Counted from the stretch's first letter, positions 9,391-19,753 are shown. The stretch is DNA of 31,581 nt from Gnetum montanum (GCA_015680685.1 MNCI01008361.1:46262-77842); one strand, 5' to 3'. A program made the numbers and translations. The notes: generated by a model not told the origin, from the letters alone.

Positions 9391-11624
9391 ATGAGGGTCT
9401 ATGACCCCAAAGACCTTGCCATCATTGAATGTAGGTGACCTTTGAGGGTCAGAGGGGAGAGTCCTGATTTTGTAGCCATAAATGAAGACTATTATAACTT
9501 CATTTGTGCTAAAATAAAGGTAGGCATTCTAATTTGACTTATTAAAGTTGAGGCCAAAAGGGAGTTTCAGCTCACACATAAGAGTGGGAAGGAGTACATC
9601 CCTTCCCCGTATGACCAAATTCCCCTTAATAACATCTATGCTAGCATCCTAGCCCAAATGATTGTCTTGGAAGAGGATGATGACAAGCATAGATCTAAGG
9701 AACAACAGGAAAAGGAGGATGAATTTAAGGTAGAATATGAGCCTAAAAACATCCTGGGAGGACTGTTCCAACAAACATCCCCCAAGGTCACATCACCTTC
9801 CTCTAATGCTTTTGTTTTCTCCATGGGCATGGTGCTACCATCTTCCACTCCTTCGTACCCTACTATGGTAGATCCCACACCTATTATAGCCACATATCAA
9901 ACTCAACTAATGCCACAAACAACAAACCATAACACATCAATGTCATTTACAACATAGTATTGATATATAAAATCATTGACGGTGGTTTTTACTACCATAA
10001 ATCTGCTAACTATTCATAGACCCACTATGTGTCCCCAAGCAACATAGGGATCACATACACCCTTTATCCCATTTGTGCCTCAACTATTGACATAAACATC
10101 ATTTTCTTTCTTTGGCCTGTAAGCCACAACCATAACGCAATCCCCTCCTTCTATCATGCAACTGATAGTGAGGCCACAAGCCTTACAACAAATGTCACAA
10201 CCATATGTACAAGCCTCATAGCCACTAGGACCATTGCAAGGCCTGGATCAAGCTTTCTAAATGATCCAAAACTTGACAGAGGAGTTAATGAGGCTCAAAG
10301 CTTCCACATCCCAAAGTTTAAAGATCATGGACTTCTACCAACATGATCCTATCAGTCCTGTAGTCCCATCTTTGACACTTCCTCTTGGTGTCCCTATCTC
10401 CTATTTTAGCAAATAAAATGGGGAAGGTGACCCTAATGCTTACATTATAACCTTTAGATATGAGTGCTTGCTATTGTAGTCATGGCCTCATATCATCATG
10501 AGGATTTTTCCTATGTCCTTAATTAGGAAAGCATTTTCTTGGTACCATGCATTACCTAGAGGATCCATATCCTCCCTTGAGAACTTGATAGCTTAGTTTG
10601 TTAGTGGATTCAGGTATAACTTAAAGCTTGACATCATGCTTGACAAACTCATGAGGGTCAAGTAGGGACCTCTTAAGCCTGTACAAAAGTTCATCCAACA
10701 ATGGAATGAAACCCTGAACGAAATACTAGAGCCCATAGTCAAAACTTACCTTTTGGCTATATTTAAAAGGGAGGTTAATGACTTTATTAAGACTAAACTT
10801 TACTACCTTGACCTGTGGTCACTTTGCCAAGCGTTCTCCTAGACTAAGAATATAGAAGATGTTGCGGTGGCTAATCATGACCCAGCCTAAGTAGCATAAA
10901 AAAACCAACATATGCAAAGAGACAAGGAGAAGGGTAAACATAACAATATGATCATAGCAACTATGACCAAGGAATCCAAGACCACTAGCCAAGGGCCAAG
11001 GACCAACCCACCCAAGGTCCCCACTAATAATAACCATGATAACCAACCTTAAACCTTTGGGACCACTACATTGACAATGACCATACCTAATTTTGAAAGG
11101 AAGGATAGGTCCAAATACACTACACTACCTTTAAAACCATAAGAGTTGTTAGAACAACTTTTCCAAAGTGGACGTATCCAATACAAATAGATGTCTGACG
11201 CTTCCCAAAAGAAAAATGATAAAATTTGTGAAATAGCCAAGGATCCCACTAGAGCAAAAAAAGATGATCCACCACTACCTAAATACTTCAAGATAAACCA
11301 CTTTTTCCACTATCACGAACTGCCCCTTCATGACACAAACTTCTGCCTTGTGTTGAAGGATGACTTGTAGAAAATGATAGATAGGGGAGAGCTGGTTCTA
11401 GATGCATCCAATCTTGTTTGACCTCAAAACCAATAGATGAAGGTATACAAAGATTCATCAAATGCTAACAATGCTACATATATCATATCAGCAATCAACA
11501 TAGATGATAATCAAAGATCCTCAAGAGAACCATTTGTGATTCACGTATCCCCTTATGGTGAAAGGGCTTTTTTAGCTTCCACTAGTTCAATATTCCCTTT
11601 TGTCATAAGGGTGTCATCATAAGT
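9391..11624 (+). pseudogene. gag: Element G: Tat-like gag relic
   Basis: The frame opens at an ATG near 9391 (MRVYDPKDLAIIE) and holds IPLNNIYASILAQM and an acidic segment (EEDDDKHRSKEQQEKEDEF). After frameshifts, a Retrotrans_gag core is readable near 10440-10870: PMSLIRKAFSWYHALPRGSI, ENLIA.FVSGFRYNLKLDIM, LDKLMRV, KPVQKFIQQWNETLNEI. Near 11120-11400 the C-terminal block reads YTTLPLKP.ELLEQLF and KYFKINHFFHYHELPLHDTN, then a segment ending MIDRGEL. The block with two His around FHYH is what Tat-lineage gags carry in this place. More than ten stops remove function. No LTR or primer site could be fixed with certainty. Confidence 0.65.
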
Positions 11625-12059
11625 ACCTTCCAGGGAATTAGTTATCATCAGGATGTCCCAACCCATCAAAGCCCAACCAGCCATAGCCTCACCAACTAAT
11701 AAAACCACCCAACAACCTCCTGTGGTGGCCAATGCTACTGCATCTTCCTCACAACCAATAACTGACAACCAAAAAGCTCCAAACAAGCAAAGAAAGAAGT
11801 AAAATCAAAAGCCCAACAATAATGGTGATAAGTAAATGAAGGCATGGAAGGAAGTGAGCCCACTAAAGTCCACTCCCATATCAACTATACCCATGACCTT
11901 TTCTTCCCAACCCACTCCAAATAACAAACCATAGGGGGATCCCAAAGCTCATGGCTAGAAGAATGAGGAGAAGTCCTAATAATATCAACCTAAGACCAAA
12001 GTACATATTTTGGTGTGCATGAAGGAAGTGAAGCACAACTAGGGCAACAAGCCCATGGC

Positions 12060-12620
12060 CAACGAGAAAACCTATCTCAATGCGATAGATCAGGTTAGAC
12101 AATCTCTTAAGCAAAAGAAGTTCAAGGTGCATTGGGTGCATGTAGATGATGGTGTAGCTACTAACATTATCCCATGCACCATCATTGAATGATTAGGCTT
12201 GATAAAGCAAATACAACAAACATCGATATCCATCTCAAGTCATTCAATGGATTAAGGGTTATTGTCAAGGGATCCATCTCCTTAGAGTTTGTGATAGGGA
12301 AGCAATTCCACGTGACTGTGAATTTTTTTGTAGTGGAGGAGATGCTTGGATTTAACCTTATCCTAGGAAGACCTTCGTTAGATCAGTTATGAGTTGTGTC
12401 TTCTCCCATCTACCAAGAGATTCACCTTCCGTATGAAGGAGGTGAGATCATCATTCATGGTAATTACATAGTGTCCTTGGTTGTTAACAACATGGACATA
12501 AAACAAGGGTCCGAAGTGGAGTTTCAAGAAGAAACTCCCAATCACGAAACCTAACAACCCGAGAGAGAGAAGAAAGCCAATAATAACAACAATTGGTAGC
12601 AAGATGCATCATGGGATGAA
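12060..12620 (+). pseudogene. Element G: aspartic protease relic
   Basis: The segment follows gag in the same direction. It reads FKVHWVHVDDGVATNIIPCT, with DDG standing where the family active site (D-S/T-G or D-G/D-G) is expected. A stop and frameshift follow, then SFNGLRVIVKGSISLEF, VVEEMLGFNLILGRPSLDQL (the flap and ILGRP part of a retropepsin) and PIYQEIHLPYEGGEIIIHG. In a living element this enzyme cuts the Gag-Pol precursor. Reverse transcriptase is not found after it; the sequence loses coding character by about 12640, and element A starts at 12914. Confidence 0.6.
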
Positions 12621-12639
12621 CTCCCATTTAATATCATTA

Positions 12640-12913
12640 GTGAAGGTGATGGAAAATACAAATTTGTGCAAAGTAGACCTTACTCATTTCCTAATCTTTC
12701 ATAAATTAAGAAGAGTCTACACCCCTTGACCCTTCCACCCCATGTCCTTATGACCATATAGTCGATAGCCATGTATCCTAGCTTTCTTTGCTAATTTGTC
12801 ATGCTTTTTGTGTATCTCATTTTACTCTTCATGCAGGTAGCCAAGGTTTCTATTTTCATTTGCATTTTACTTATGTATTACAACCTTTCTTTTCTGTTAC
12901 TTTTATACATGAT
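12640..12913. other. Non-coding stretch before element A
   Basis: T-rich sequence with no gene. The five bases before LTR A (12909-12913, ATGAT) would be one half of its target-site duplication; the partner cannot be found because the 3' end of A is missing. Confidence 0.4.
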
Positions 12914-12924
12914 TGATGGGACGT

Positions 12925-12965
12925 GATATCGCGTGAGTCGCGATATCGAGTACGTGATATCGCGG
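12925..12965 (+). promoter_or_regulatory. Three GATATC-centred repeats upstream of the TATA box, LTR A
   Basis: GATATC cores occur at 12925, 12942 and 12956, each with CpG-containing flanks (gtgatatcgcg, cgcgatatcgag, gtgatatcgcgg). The spacing is 17 and 14 bases and the TATA box follows 18 bases after the last core. The position matches an LTR enhancer or upstream element; no binding protein is known to me. Confidence 0.65.
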
Positions 12966-12979
12966 CCTGTCGCCAGTTC

Positions 12980-12987
12980 TATAAATA
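12980..12987 (+). promoter_or_regulatory. TATA box of LTR A
   Basis: TATAAATA in the context cTATAAATAAGAG, conserved in LTR B. Transcription should start about 30 bases downstream. Confidence 0.75.
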
Positions 12988-13698
12988 AGAGGCGACTGTC
13001 CCTTGTTTGGACGTCTAGATCTAGACCCTTAGTGAAACTCTGGCAGTTTTACCATTCCAAAGATAGAATAATTTCCATGTTCCCACAGTAGGAGTCTCAA
13101 AGTGAATGGATCTTTATTCGAGAAAATTGTACCTAAGCACAGATTTGTGTACGGAAATAAAGATGAACTTTTTGATAAACCTTGCAGTGCATGGACTAAG
13201 CTAATTAGGATTTAATTAATGTTAAATTCTTAAATTCTTGATTATATAATTAATCTCTCTCGACCCTTAACTCTCTTAGTTAAGTGCATTCAGTACGACT
13301 ACTTCGAGCACGTGTGGTACACTTGGTAACCCAGTAACGAATAGCGTTTGGTAATCCCAGTAGCGTTGCACTAGTTCAAGGTGTGTACGGCAAGTGGGAA
13401 CGGATACTAATGCTAGGATGATTAAAGCTTAGTTAGTGAAAGTTAGTTACTTAGTCTCTTCACCCTTTCCCCTCTTAGCATAGGTGATAAAAAGATAAAA
13501 GACATAAAAATCATATACCTCAAGTTCACTTAACCATACAACCATGAAAAATACAAGTGAGCTTGGGAAGACAACGATTGATTAACCTTAAGTGTTCCAT
13601 AAGGCGCGTAAGCACTTAGTCCTTGGAGTTCGACCGAATTGTGCATGTCATGCTCGTATTCATATGGTTGAGTGTAGGGGTACCTCGCCACTCATCAT

Positions 13699-13716
13699 TG
13701 GTGTCATTGCCAGGCA
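13699..13716 (+). other. Primer binding site of element A (tRNA-Asp type, decayed)
   Basis: TGGTGTCATTGCCAGGCA follows the LTR end by one base. Compared with TGGCGCCGTTGCCGGGGA, the complement of the 3' end of plant tRNA-Asp as I recall it, 13 of 18 bases match; four of the five changes are C-to-T or G-to-A. Confidence 0.75.
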
Positions 13717-13841
13717 CTTAGTTGTTTATGCGCTAAGTAGAACATAGGAAATCATTTACATCGTTGGGAGCTAAAATGAACCCTTAGGGTTAATCATATG
13801 AAAACAACATAGCGGTAAAAAACACACCGAAAAAAACTAAG

Positions 13842-15855
13842 ATGTCTTCTTCTTCACACAAGAGCACTTCACCGCCTAGGGATAACACAAGAGACAGTGG
13901 GCGGCACAACATACATAGCCAAAATCCGCCAATTCCTCAACAATTCAGTGTGGTATATATTCATCACGATGAGTATATACCTGAATTTACCTTTGTCTTC
14001 CATTAAGACAAACAACTGCATTGGAGAGACTTGGAGGATAACATAGTATTTCCTCTAGACAGAGCCACTCCCAACATGCTCCTTCGTGCCCTTGCACGAA
14101 TTGGCTTGTTGCAATTATACGCTAAGTACATTGCATGCGATTACAATGCAAGGGACTACCATCCCACAGAAGCGCAACGTCAACGGGACTTGCAGCAGGA
14201 GAGTTACCATACATCATTGAAGGGCAAAGGACCCCATAACGCTTCACCCATCATAAGCAAGATTAAGGGTGGTGAACCTATTTCAATAGGTTCTCCACAA
14301 AATGATGTTCCCCCTCCTAATGATGGTGAGGAGGTGGTGTATCAGAACCCACACTCCACAATACACAACCCTAGTTCTAATCCCCATGAACACCAAGTGT
14401 TCAACGAGGGAACACAAACACAAGATAAGGGCAAGCATTCTGATCGTCATCATGATTGGGATCGAAATCACCAAAGAGAAGGTAGGAAACATCGTCATGG
14501 TGATGGTTCTCCTTCCTCTTTCCCTTCATCTTCACATTCACCCTCCCCTTCAACATCAGGACACAGTCATAAGGAGCATAACCAAGAGGACAAGGGTAAG
14601 CAAAATGAGAAACCTCGACGAGAGAGTCGAGAGAGAGGACGAGGGCATTCTAGGGAATCACGACATGGAAGAAGGAAAAGTAGAGAACCACGTAGACATC
14701 ACATATGCCATGAGAGAAATAACCATGATGAACCCCTGCTTGCAACCTGAAGCATGTTAGACATTATGGAGGCAGTTAAAATACCTACAAGGCACCAAAA
14801 AGACAGTCGAATCAAGAGACTAGACATGAATAATATCCCACAATTTGAGGGGGGATACAATGCTGATCCACAGAACCACTTACAGGCATTTCATGATGCC
14901 TATGTCTTGCAGAATATTGAAAATGAGTGGCAAAAATTAAAGTTATTTCCAAGGACACTCATAAAAGAAGCGGAAAGCTGGTCCCAGTCCTTAGAATCGG
15001 AATCCATTAGAAGGTGGAGTATGATGCTATAATTGTTTAACGATAAATATCAGATGTACTCCCGAGTATCCAACTTGCATAAGCAGATCCAAGGATGGAA
15101 GCAGGGTAATCACGAACCCTTGGATGCTGCCATGGGCCAATATTATGCACTGTTACATCGTTGCCCAGGCCATGGTTACGACAACAGGATCAACTATGCC
15201 ATCTCGTAGATGGGCTAAGACATGAAACTAGAAGAACCCTTGGAACATATGCCCAAGGGAGATTATCTGAACTTAGGTTCCATGAGGTTCATCGATTATT
15301 AGAGCAAGTAGCTAAAGAAGAAGGAGAGCTACGTAAGAGAGAAAGCATGGAAGAGTACAACTGCGATCCTTCCCTCTGAAAGAGGGGAGTGAGATTCTGT
15401 GAGGAGGAGGATGAGTCACCACTTGAAGAGTTGGTGAGTAGGAAAACATTGCTGCTTTAGAAATTAGCAATAGAAGTGTTAGCTAAGGTAGATCAAATGT
15501 GGGACTCCTTAGATAGTAGATTTGAAATTGTTTTGAAAATCATAGAGGAGTCTAAGGAGTGAAGTAGTGACTAGGATAACAAAAAGAAGAGGGATTTGGA
15601 CCATGCACGTAACAAAGGTAAGGGTAAAATAGAGGTTGTGGATTCGGATACAGACAATGACAGTGGATGTGAGATCTGCCAATATGACCATCCTAAGGGA
15701 TGTTTCCCAATAATCTCACATCTACAAGAGTCTGGGGTGTATGCACTCAACCCAAGACTTAACAAATGGCAGGCACCCCGAAGGTTACCTTATCCCCAAG
15801 GAAACCCAAGACAGTTCCACCAATCATTAATGTATTATCCAAGTGGAAATGTCAT
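13842..15855 (+). pseudogene. gag: Element A gag, truncated
   Basis: The start is the ATG at 13842 (MSSSSHKSTSPPRDN), which aligns with the start of B gag. A TAA at 14004-14006 interrupts codon 55. The same frame continues as a 239-codon stretch to a TGA at 14748. Order of regions: an N-terminal domain shared with B (VVYIHHDEYIPEFTFVFH); a Ser/Pro and Arg/Ser/His-rich region (about 14400-14730); the Retrotrans_gag core (IPQFEGGYNADPQNHLQAFH, LIKEAESWSQSLE, LHKQIQGWK, ALLHRCPGHGY); then, after a one-base frameshift near 15180, DQLCHLVDGLRHE; then the knuckle CEICQYDHPKGC at about 15668-15703 and SHLQESGVYALNP. Similarity to B stops at about 15853, so the rest of the element is missing. Confidence 0.8.
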
Positions 15856-16721
15856 CATTAAACAATTGTCCTTTTTTTTGTTTTATTTTTGGAAAAGTTG
15901 CACAGATAAACAGAATATCACGTTTCTTAGTTTTTGTGATATTAGAATTCATCTTTGATTTTACTCTCCTATGGGTTGCAAGCTTGTAGAGACTTCAAAG
16001 ACAGCCCCGTCCAGAGAGACCAATTGAGATATTTGAAATGTTTTCAACCTCATCATATTTTTGTTTTAACTCAATACTAAGTATCAGTTACCAATTAAAT
16101 TTCATCTTTTTACAATTTTTTTGTCATTTGTTTGCACAAGATTTCCTTATTTACTAATTTTCATTCTTTTCGAATTTTTCATATGGAAATCATGATGGAT
16201 TACTTAGTTACCCATAATGTGGCAAGGTTGGTTGTTTTATAGATTACATTTGATCCACTAAATTATATTCCATATATTATTATTTTCAAAAAGCATTTTT
16301 CATTTACTATGAGCATGCAAAAATATCCCTAATTTTTGTTGTCCAAGTGGAAAAAAAATTTGAATGAAAAAAATCAAAATGCTTAAATTGAATGCAAATG
16401 AATAAAGGGCTGGATGGAAAATTTAAATTTTTTCACCAGTGAAATGAATAATGTAATGCCAATATACCACTTCATGTACAATAATATTATTATGATGATG
16501 CATCTTCTTTTACAGGGGTATTTTCTTTCAATTAAAACAATTAATGTTGATATTTTATCAACATGTAAAAAGCAAAATGTTTTAATGATATTGAATATTT
16601 TTCCTAGTAGCTCTTATTGTTCTTTCCATACAAAAAATTTGCTTACAAAACTAAAGGGTAGATTTAATATTGACTATTTTTTATTGCAATTTTGAAGTTT
16701 TAATTTTATTCTTTGAATTAG
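15856..16721 (+). other. AT-rich non-transposon DNA, probable host intron
   Basis: Similarity to element B stops abruptly at about 15853, and no transposon coding follows. The sequence is T-rich and ends in a T-rich tract and AG just before the exon at 16722, as an intron would. A 93-codon ORF at 16414-16695 is Lys/Phe/Asn-rich with no recognisable motif and is treated as chance. Confidence 0.45.
15984..16034 (+). pseudogene. Possible upstream exon of the same host gene (weak)
   Basis: After a T-rich tract and an AG, one frame reads RLQRQPRPERPIEIFEM. Plant proteins of the family proposed for 16722-16841 carry a similar RPEKPIEIYEFE-like segment just before their CPFC motif. Here the match decays after EIFE, the CPFC motif is not clear, and no good donor site is visible. 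It is either the decayed end of an exon or chance. Confidence 0.3.
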
Positions 16722-16841
16722 GTTTGAGAGATTGTATCAATACTTGATCTAGATATTCTCTATTATCAATGTCCTAGGAATGGACCAAAATTTCAGCCTA
16801 AAGTTGTTCAAATGGGTGGTAAGAAGCAGTTTCCTTACATG
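16722..16841 (+). CDS. Candidate host exon: thioredoxin-fold / GST N-terminal domain protein
   Basis: A 120-base segment is flanked by AG on the left (T-rich tract, ...gaattag) and GT on the right (gttctttc). In phase 0 it reads V, a TGA, then EIVSILDLDILYYQCPRNGP, KFQPKVVQ and MGGKKQFPYM. This matches, from memory, the segment after the CPFCRKVRE motif in plant chloroplast-type proteins with GST-N/thioredoxin-like domains (At5g03880-like), including the QFPYM motif with the fold's cis-proline, where the next exon would start VDPNTG. The TGA at 16725-16727 sits where the family has Arg (CGA to TGA would be one change). An alternative acceptor at AG 16727-16728 would skip it. I found no clear neighbouring exons, so this is either one exon of a gene with very long introns or a pseudogene piece. 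It is not transposon sequence. Confidence 0.65.
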
Positions 16842-17241
16842 GTTCTTTCACTCTCTTTGATTGTTCTTTTTAAGATTTTGTTTTATGGTTTTATTTTTGT
16901 ACAAACTGTGTTATTAATTTATTACATACCATTATAATTATATTAAGCATGAATTAAGTGATTACATCCAATTGATTATATGGTAGACATTAAGTTGTAA
17001 GTCCTAAGTAATATAGTCTTTGCTTATAAGTGTTTTCTCTGGATTCCTACATTTTAGTTTTACATAAGGCAATCCAATGATCTAAGATCAATGAACAAGC
17101 ATTAGAAATTTTGAAACACATAAAAATGAACCCAAGAACTAGGTTTAGAAGACACATGTACTAGAAGACAATTCACAAAACCATGAAAGACTAGGTTTAG
17201 ATTATTTATCTAGGCATGCTAACCATTCACCTACTTCATAG

Positions 17242-17283
17242 ATGTTGAACATGTGAGGAAACATGTTGAACATGTAATGAAAC
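17242..17283. repeat. 21-bp tandem duplication
   Basis: Two adjacent units begin atgttgaacatgt and end gaaac, differing at a few bases in between. Confidence 0.75.
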
Positions 17284-18351
17284 TTGCATGAGTTCATGCA
17301 TGAATTTACTCAAATGCTGAAGACCTTGATTGGTGCCTCTTCATTAATTTAACCATGCACTATAATAAAAAAAACATAAAAATTATAAAATGTAAATAAG
17401 GAATAAATGGAATTTGCTATAACATTTAATTAATGATAATAATAACTTATTAGTGTAGTTATTAAAATTGTCTTAAAAAATCTTGTTAACAACTTGTTAG
17501 TAGATAGTAATTAAATTAAAGATCTAACAAGTTTGTATATGAACTATGTTCCATAATAGAAATTAGATTTCACTATTGTTGATCCAGCTAGGAGGTGAAT
17601 CAACTGTAGTTACACTTCATAACAGAGCAAGAATTGATGGGATAAAGGAAAAATAGTAAGCAAGGAAGGCATTCTAAGCTAGTCTCCAATATAGTCTATT
17701 TTTTTTCTTTTTGCAGTCTTGTAATTCTACAATTTGTTGTTTGTGCATCTTTTGCAATACTCAATGTTTCAACAATATTTAGAGCATGCTTTAGCTGTAT
17801 TGCTTCTTACATAGTCCCTCTCTTTTGTTCAATGCTAATTTCTATTTAATAATTAGTTTTAGTCACAGGAGATCTCTTATAAAAAGCTTTGAATGGTTTT
17901 TGAAGAGAAATTCCACTCATGGATTTATTTTCTTCCCATAATTTATATTTAAAACATGATGGCATAAATCTCTTTTAACAAAAATAAAAAATGTCGAAAC
18001 TCAACTATCAAAGTAAGATATGGGAGGGAAAATATAACCTTTGTGTTTCTAGAACTTTGAAAGAAAAATCTATAACTATTTGGCTTTCTTTTGTATTTCT
18101 CTAGCTTAAAATCAATTGGATTTTTTTTTATTTTGGGTTTGGAATCTGAAATATTTTTTAACAATATTCACCCCCAAGATATAGACTCTACTTAGAACTT
18201 TATAACTTAGTATTATCCACTAGAATTGATCCCATATCTTGGAATTTCCAAATCAAGAGTCTTGCTACTATACTATCCCATAGCTTAGAAAAAGAATTTC
18301 GATTCAAAGGACATCTTAAAATTTGACTAGATGGTAGATGGTGGAGAGCTT

Positions 18352-18372
18352 TTGTTGTTGTTGTTGTTGTTG
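18352..18372. repeat. TTG microsatellite, seven units
   Basis: Seven perfect TTG units, with a short GAT repeat 12 bases further on. Confidence 0.9.
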
Positions 18373-18923
18373 GGACAATGCTAAGATGATGATGATGAAG
18401 AATTTTAATTAAGAGACTTATTTTTTATTATCTGAAAGGATCATCATCTAAAGCTTCCATGCTTATCCCACTAAGTAGAATGTTGAGAGGATTAGTGGAT
18501 GAGCAAAAGCCTAACCTCTTCAAGTGGCTATGGCTATGCCTAGGCTCAAACTCACATTTTTCAACTTAAGAAACAAGTACCTAATCATCACTCCATTGTA
18601 TGTACTAAAACTAGATGTTTATTGGTGTAGTGTTAATGAACTACATTAACATCACTAAATCATGGTATTTTTCTCTTCATGTGGATTAAGAATTAGTCTG
18701 AAAAATCTCATGATTGTGATTGGGAGAGTGATAACCTAGAGATTATAATTGGATAAAAATGGAATTTCAATTTGGATGAAAATGAAAAGAATTAGGAAGT
18801 CCATGTGATAGTGGTCTCATGACCCCGCCTTGGTCGGATGATCATTGAGCATCTAGGTGATGATCCTTGATAGCTAACCCCATTTTCTTGGGACAAGGCT
18901 AGGATAATGATAACTGATGAGTC

Positions 18924-19013
18924 TCGATATCAAATCCTCGATATCGGACCCTCAATATCAGATATGCGATATTAGAGATGCCGAAGCCATATCGGACATG
19001 CAATGTCGGAACC
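18924..19013 (+). promoter_or_regulatory. 14-bp tandem array upstream of the TATA box, LTR B
   Basis: Six 14-base units: tcgatatcaaatcc (18924), tcgatatcggaccc (18938), tcaatatcagatat (18952), gcgatattagagat (18966), then after a 6-base spacer gccatatcggacat (18986) and gcaatgtcggaacc (19000). The shared core is CGATATCGG. It ends 12 bases before the TATA box, the place of an enhancer. Later units have drifted by transitions. Confidence 0.75.
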
Positions 19014-19025
19014 TATCTCGTTGCC

Positions 19026-19033
19026 TATAAATA
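19026..19033 (+). promoter_or_regulatory. TATA box of LTR B
   Basis: TATAAATA in the context ccTATAAATAAGAGAC, the same as in LTR A. Confidence 0.75.
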
Positions 19034-19753
19034 AGAGACAAGGGCACTTGGTTTGGCATTAGTTTTTTAGTTCCTTAGCCGAATTCTTGCAGTTTTTCTA
19101 TTCTAGAGTTAGAATTATTTCTGAGTGCCTACAGTAGGAGTCATAAAGTGAACAGATCTTTATTCGAGCATTGTGTACCTGAGCACACCTTGTGTCCAAA
19201 AATAAAGATGAACTTTGTGATAAACCTTGCAACATTCAGAATAGCTTAATTATTGCATTTCATGTTATTTATTGTTAATTGATTAGTTAATCAATGTTAT
19301 TTCTATTGAATTGTTAATTATTATTGAGTTAGCACACTCAACATGACCACTTTGAGCATACGTGGAACACTTGGTAACCTAGAAATGACTAGCGTTTGGT
19401 AATCCCAGTAGTGTTACACTAGTTCAAGATGTGTCCGTAAAGTGGGAACGGATGTTAGTGTTAGGATTAGTTAGAGAATAGTTAATTAGTTAAATCAATT
19501 TAGTTATTAATTTACTTCATTTCTCTCTTTTAAGCATCAAGAACATACAACATAAAATAATAAAAATCACATATCTCAAGTTTACTTAACCATACAATTG
19601 TGCCTTACAAGTAAGCTTGGGAAGACAACAATCGCATAACTCATCCTTGTTCTGTGTAAGCGCATAAGCACTTAATCCTTGGAGTTCGACCGGATTACGT
19701 ATGAACGCTTGTATTCGTATGGTTGGGCATAGGGGTACCTCGCTGCTCATCAT

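Larger units (their letters stand above)
12914..13697 (+). repeat. 5' LTR of element A
   Basis: It begins TGATGGG and ends CTCATCA, close to an inverted repeat, and is followed one base later by a tRNA-Asp-type primer site. It aligns along its length with LTR B (18915-19752), with shared blocks such as CTATAAATAAGAG, CAGTAGGAGTC, GATCTTTATTCGAG, AATAAAGATGAACTTT and CCTTGGAGTTCGACCG. TATA box 12980-12987; poly(A) signal AATAAA 13156-13161. Length 784 bp. Confidence 0.9.
16842..18914 (+). other. AT-rich non-transposon DNA, probable intron or spacer
   Basis: About 2 kb without coding signal. I looked for the next expected exon (VDPNTG...) and did not find it. It contains a 21-bp tandem duplication (17242-17283) and two microsatellites: TTG seven times at 18352-18372, and GAT about four times at 18385-18398. 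The last five bases (18910-18914, ATAAC) would be half of the target-site duplication of element B. Confidence 0.5.
18915..19752 (+). repeat. 5' LTR of element B
   Basis: It begins TGATGAG and ends CTCATCA, a perfect 7-bp inverted repeat, and is followed one base later by a tRNA-Asp-type primer site. It aligns with LTR A over its whole length but has a longer tandem array in U3. TATA box 19026-19033; poly(A) signal AATAAA 19201-19206. Length 838 bp. No matching 3' LTR is in the window. Confidence 0.9.

Noticed and set aside
16414-16695. 93-codon plus ORF
   Set aside because: AT-rich, composed mainly of Asn, Ile, Phe and Met, no recognisable motif, and located in probable intron DNA just before the exon at 16722.
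17560-17630. Next exon of the host gene (GTTGATCCAGC at about 17578)
   Set aside because: After three matching codons (Val-Asp-Pro) the frame ends quickly in a stop and does not follow the expected NTG and YES motifs.
12914-19752. LTRs A and B as the two ends of one element
   Set aside because: Each is followed by its own primer site and gag start, so both are 5' LTRs of separate copies.
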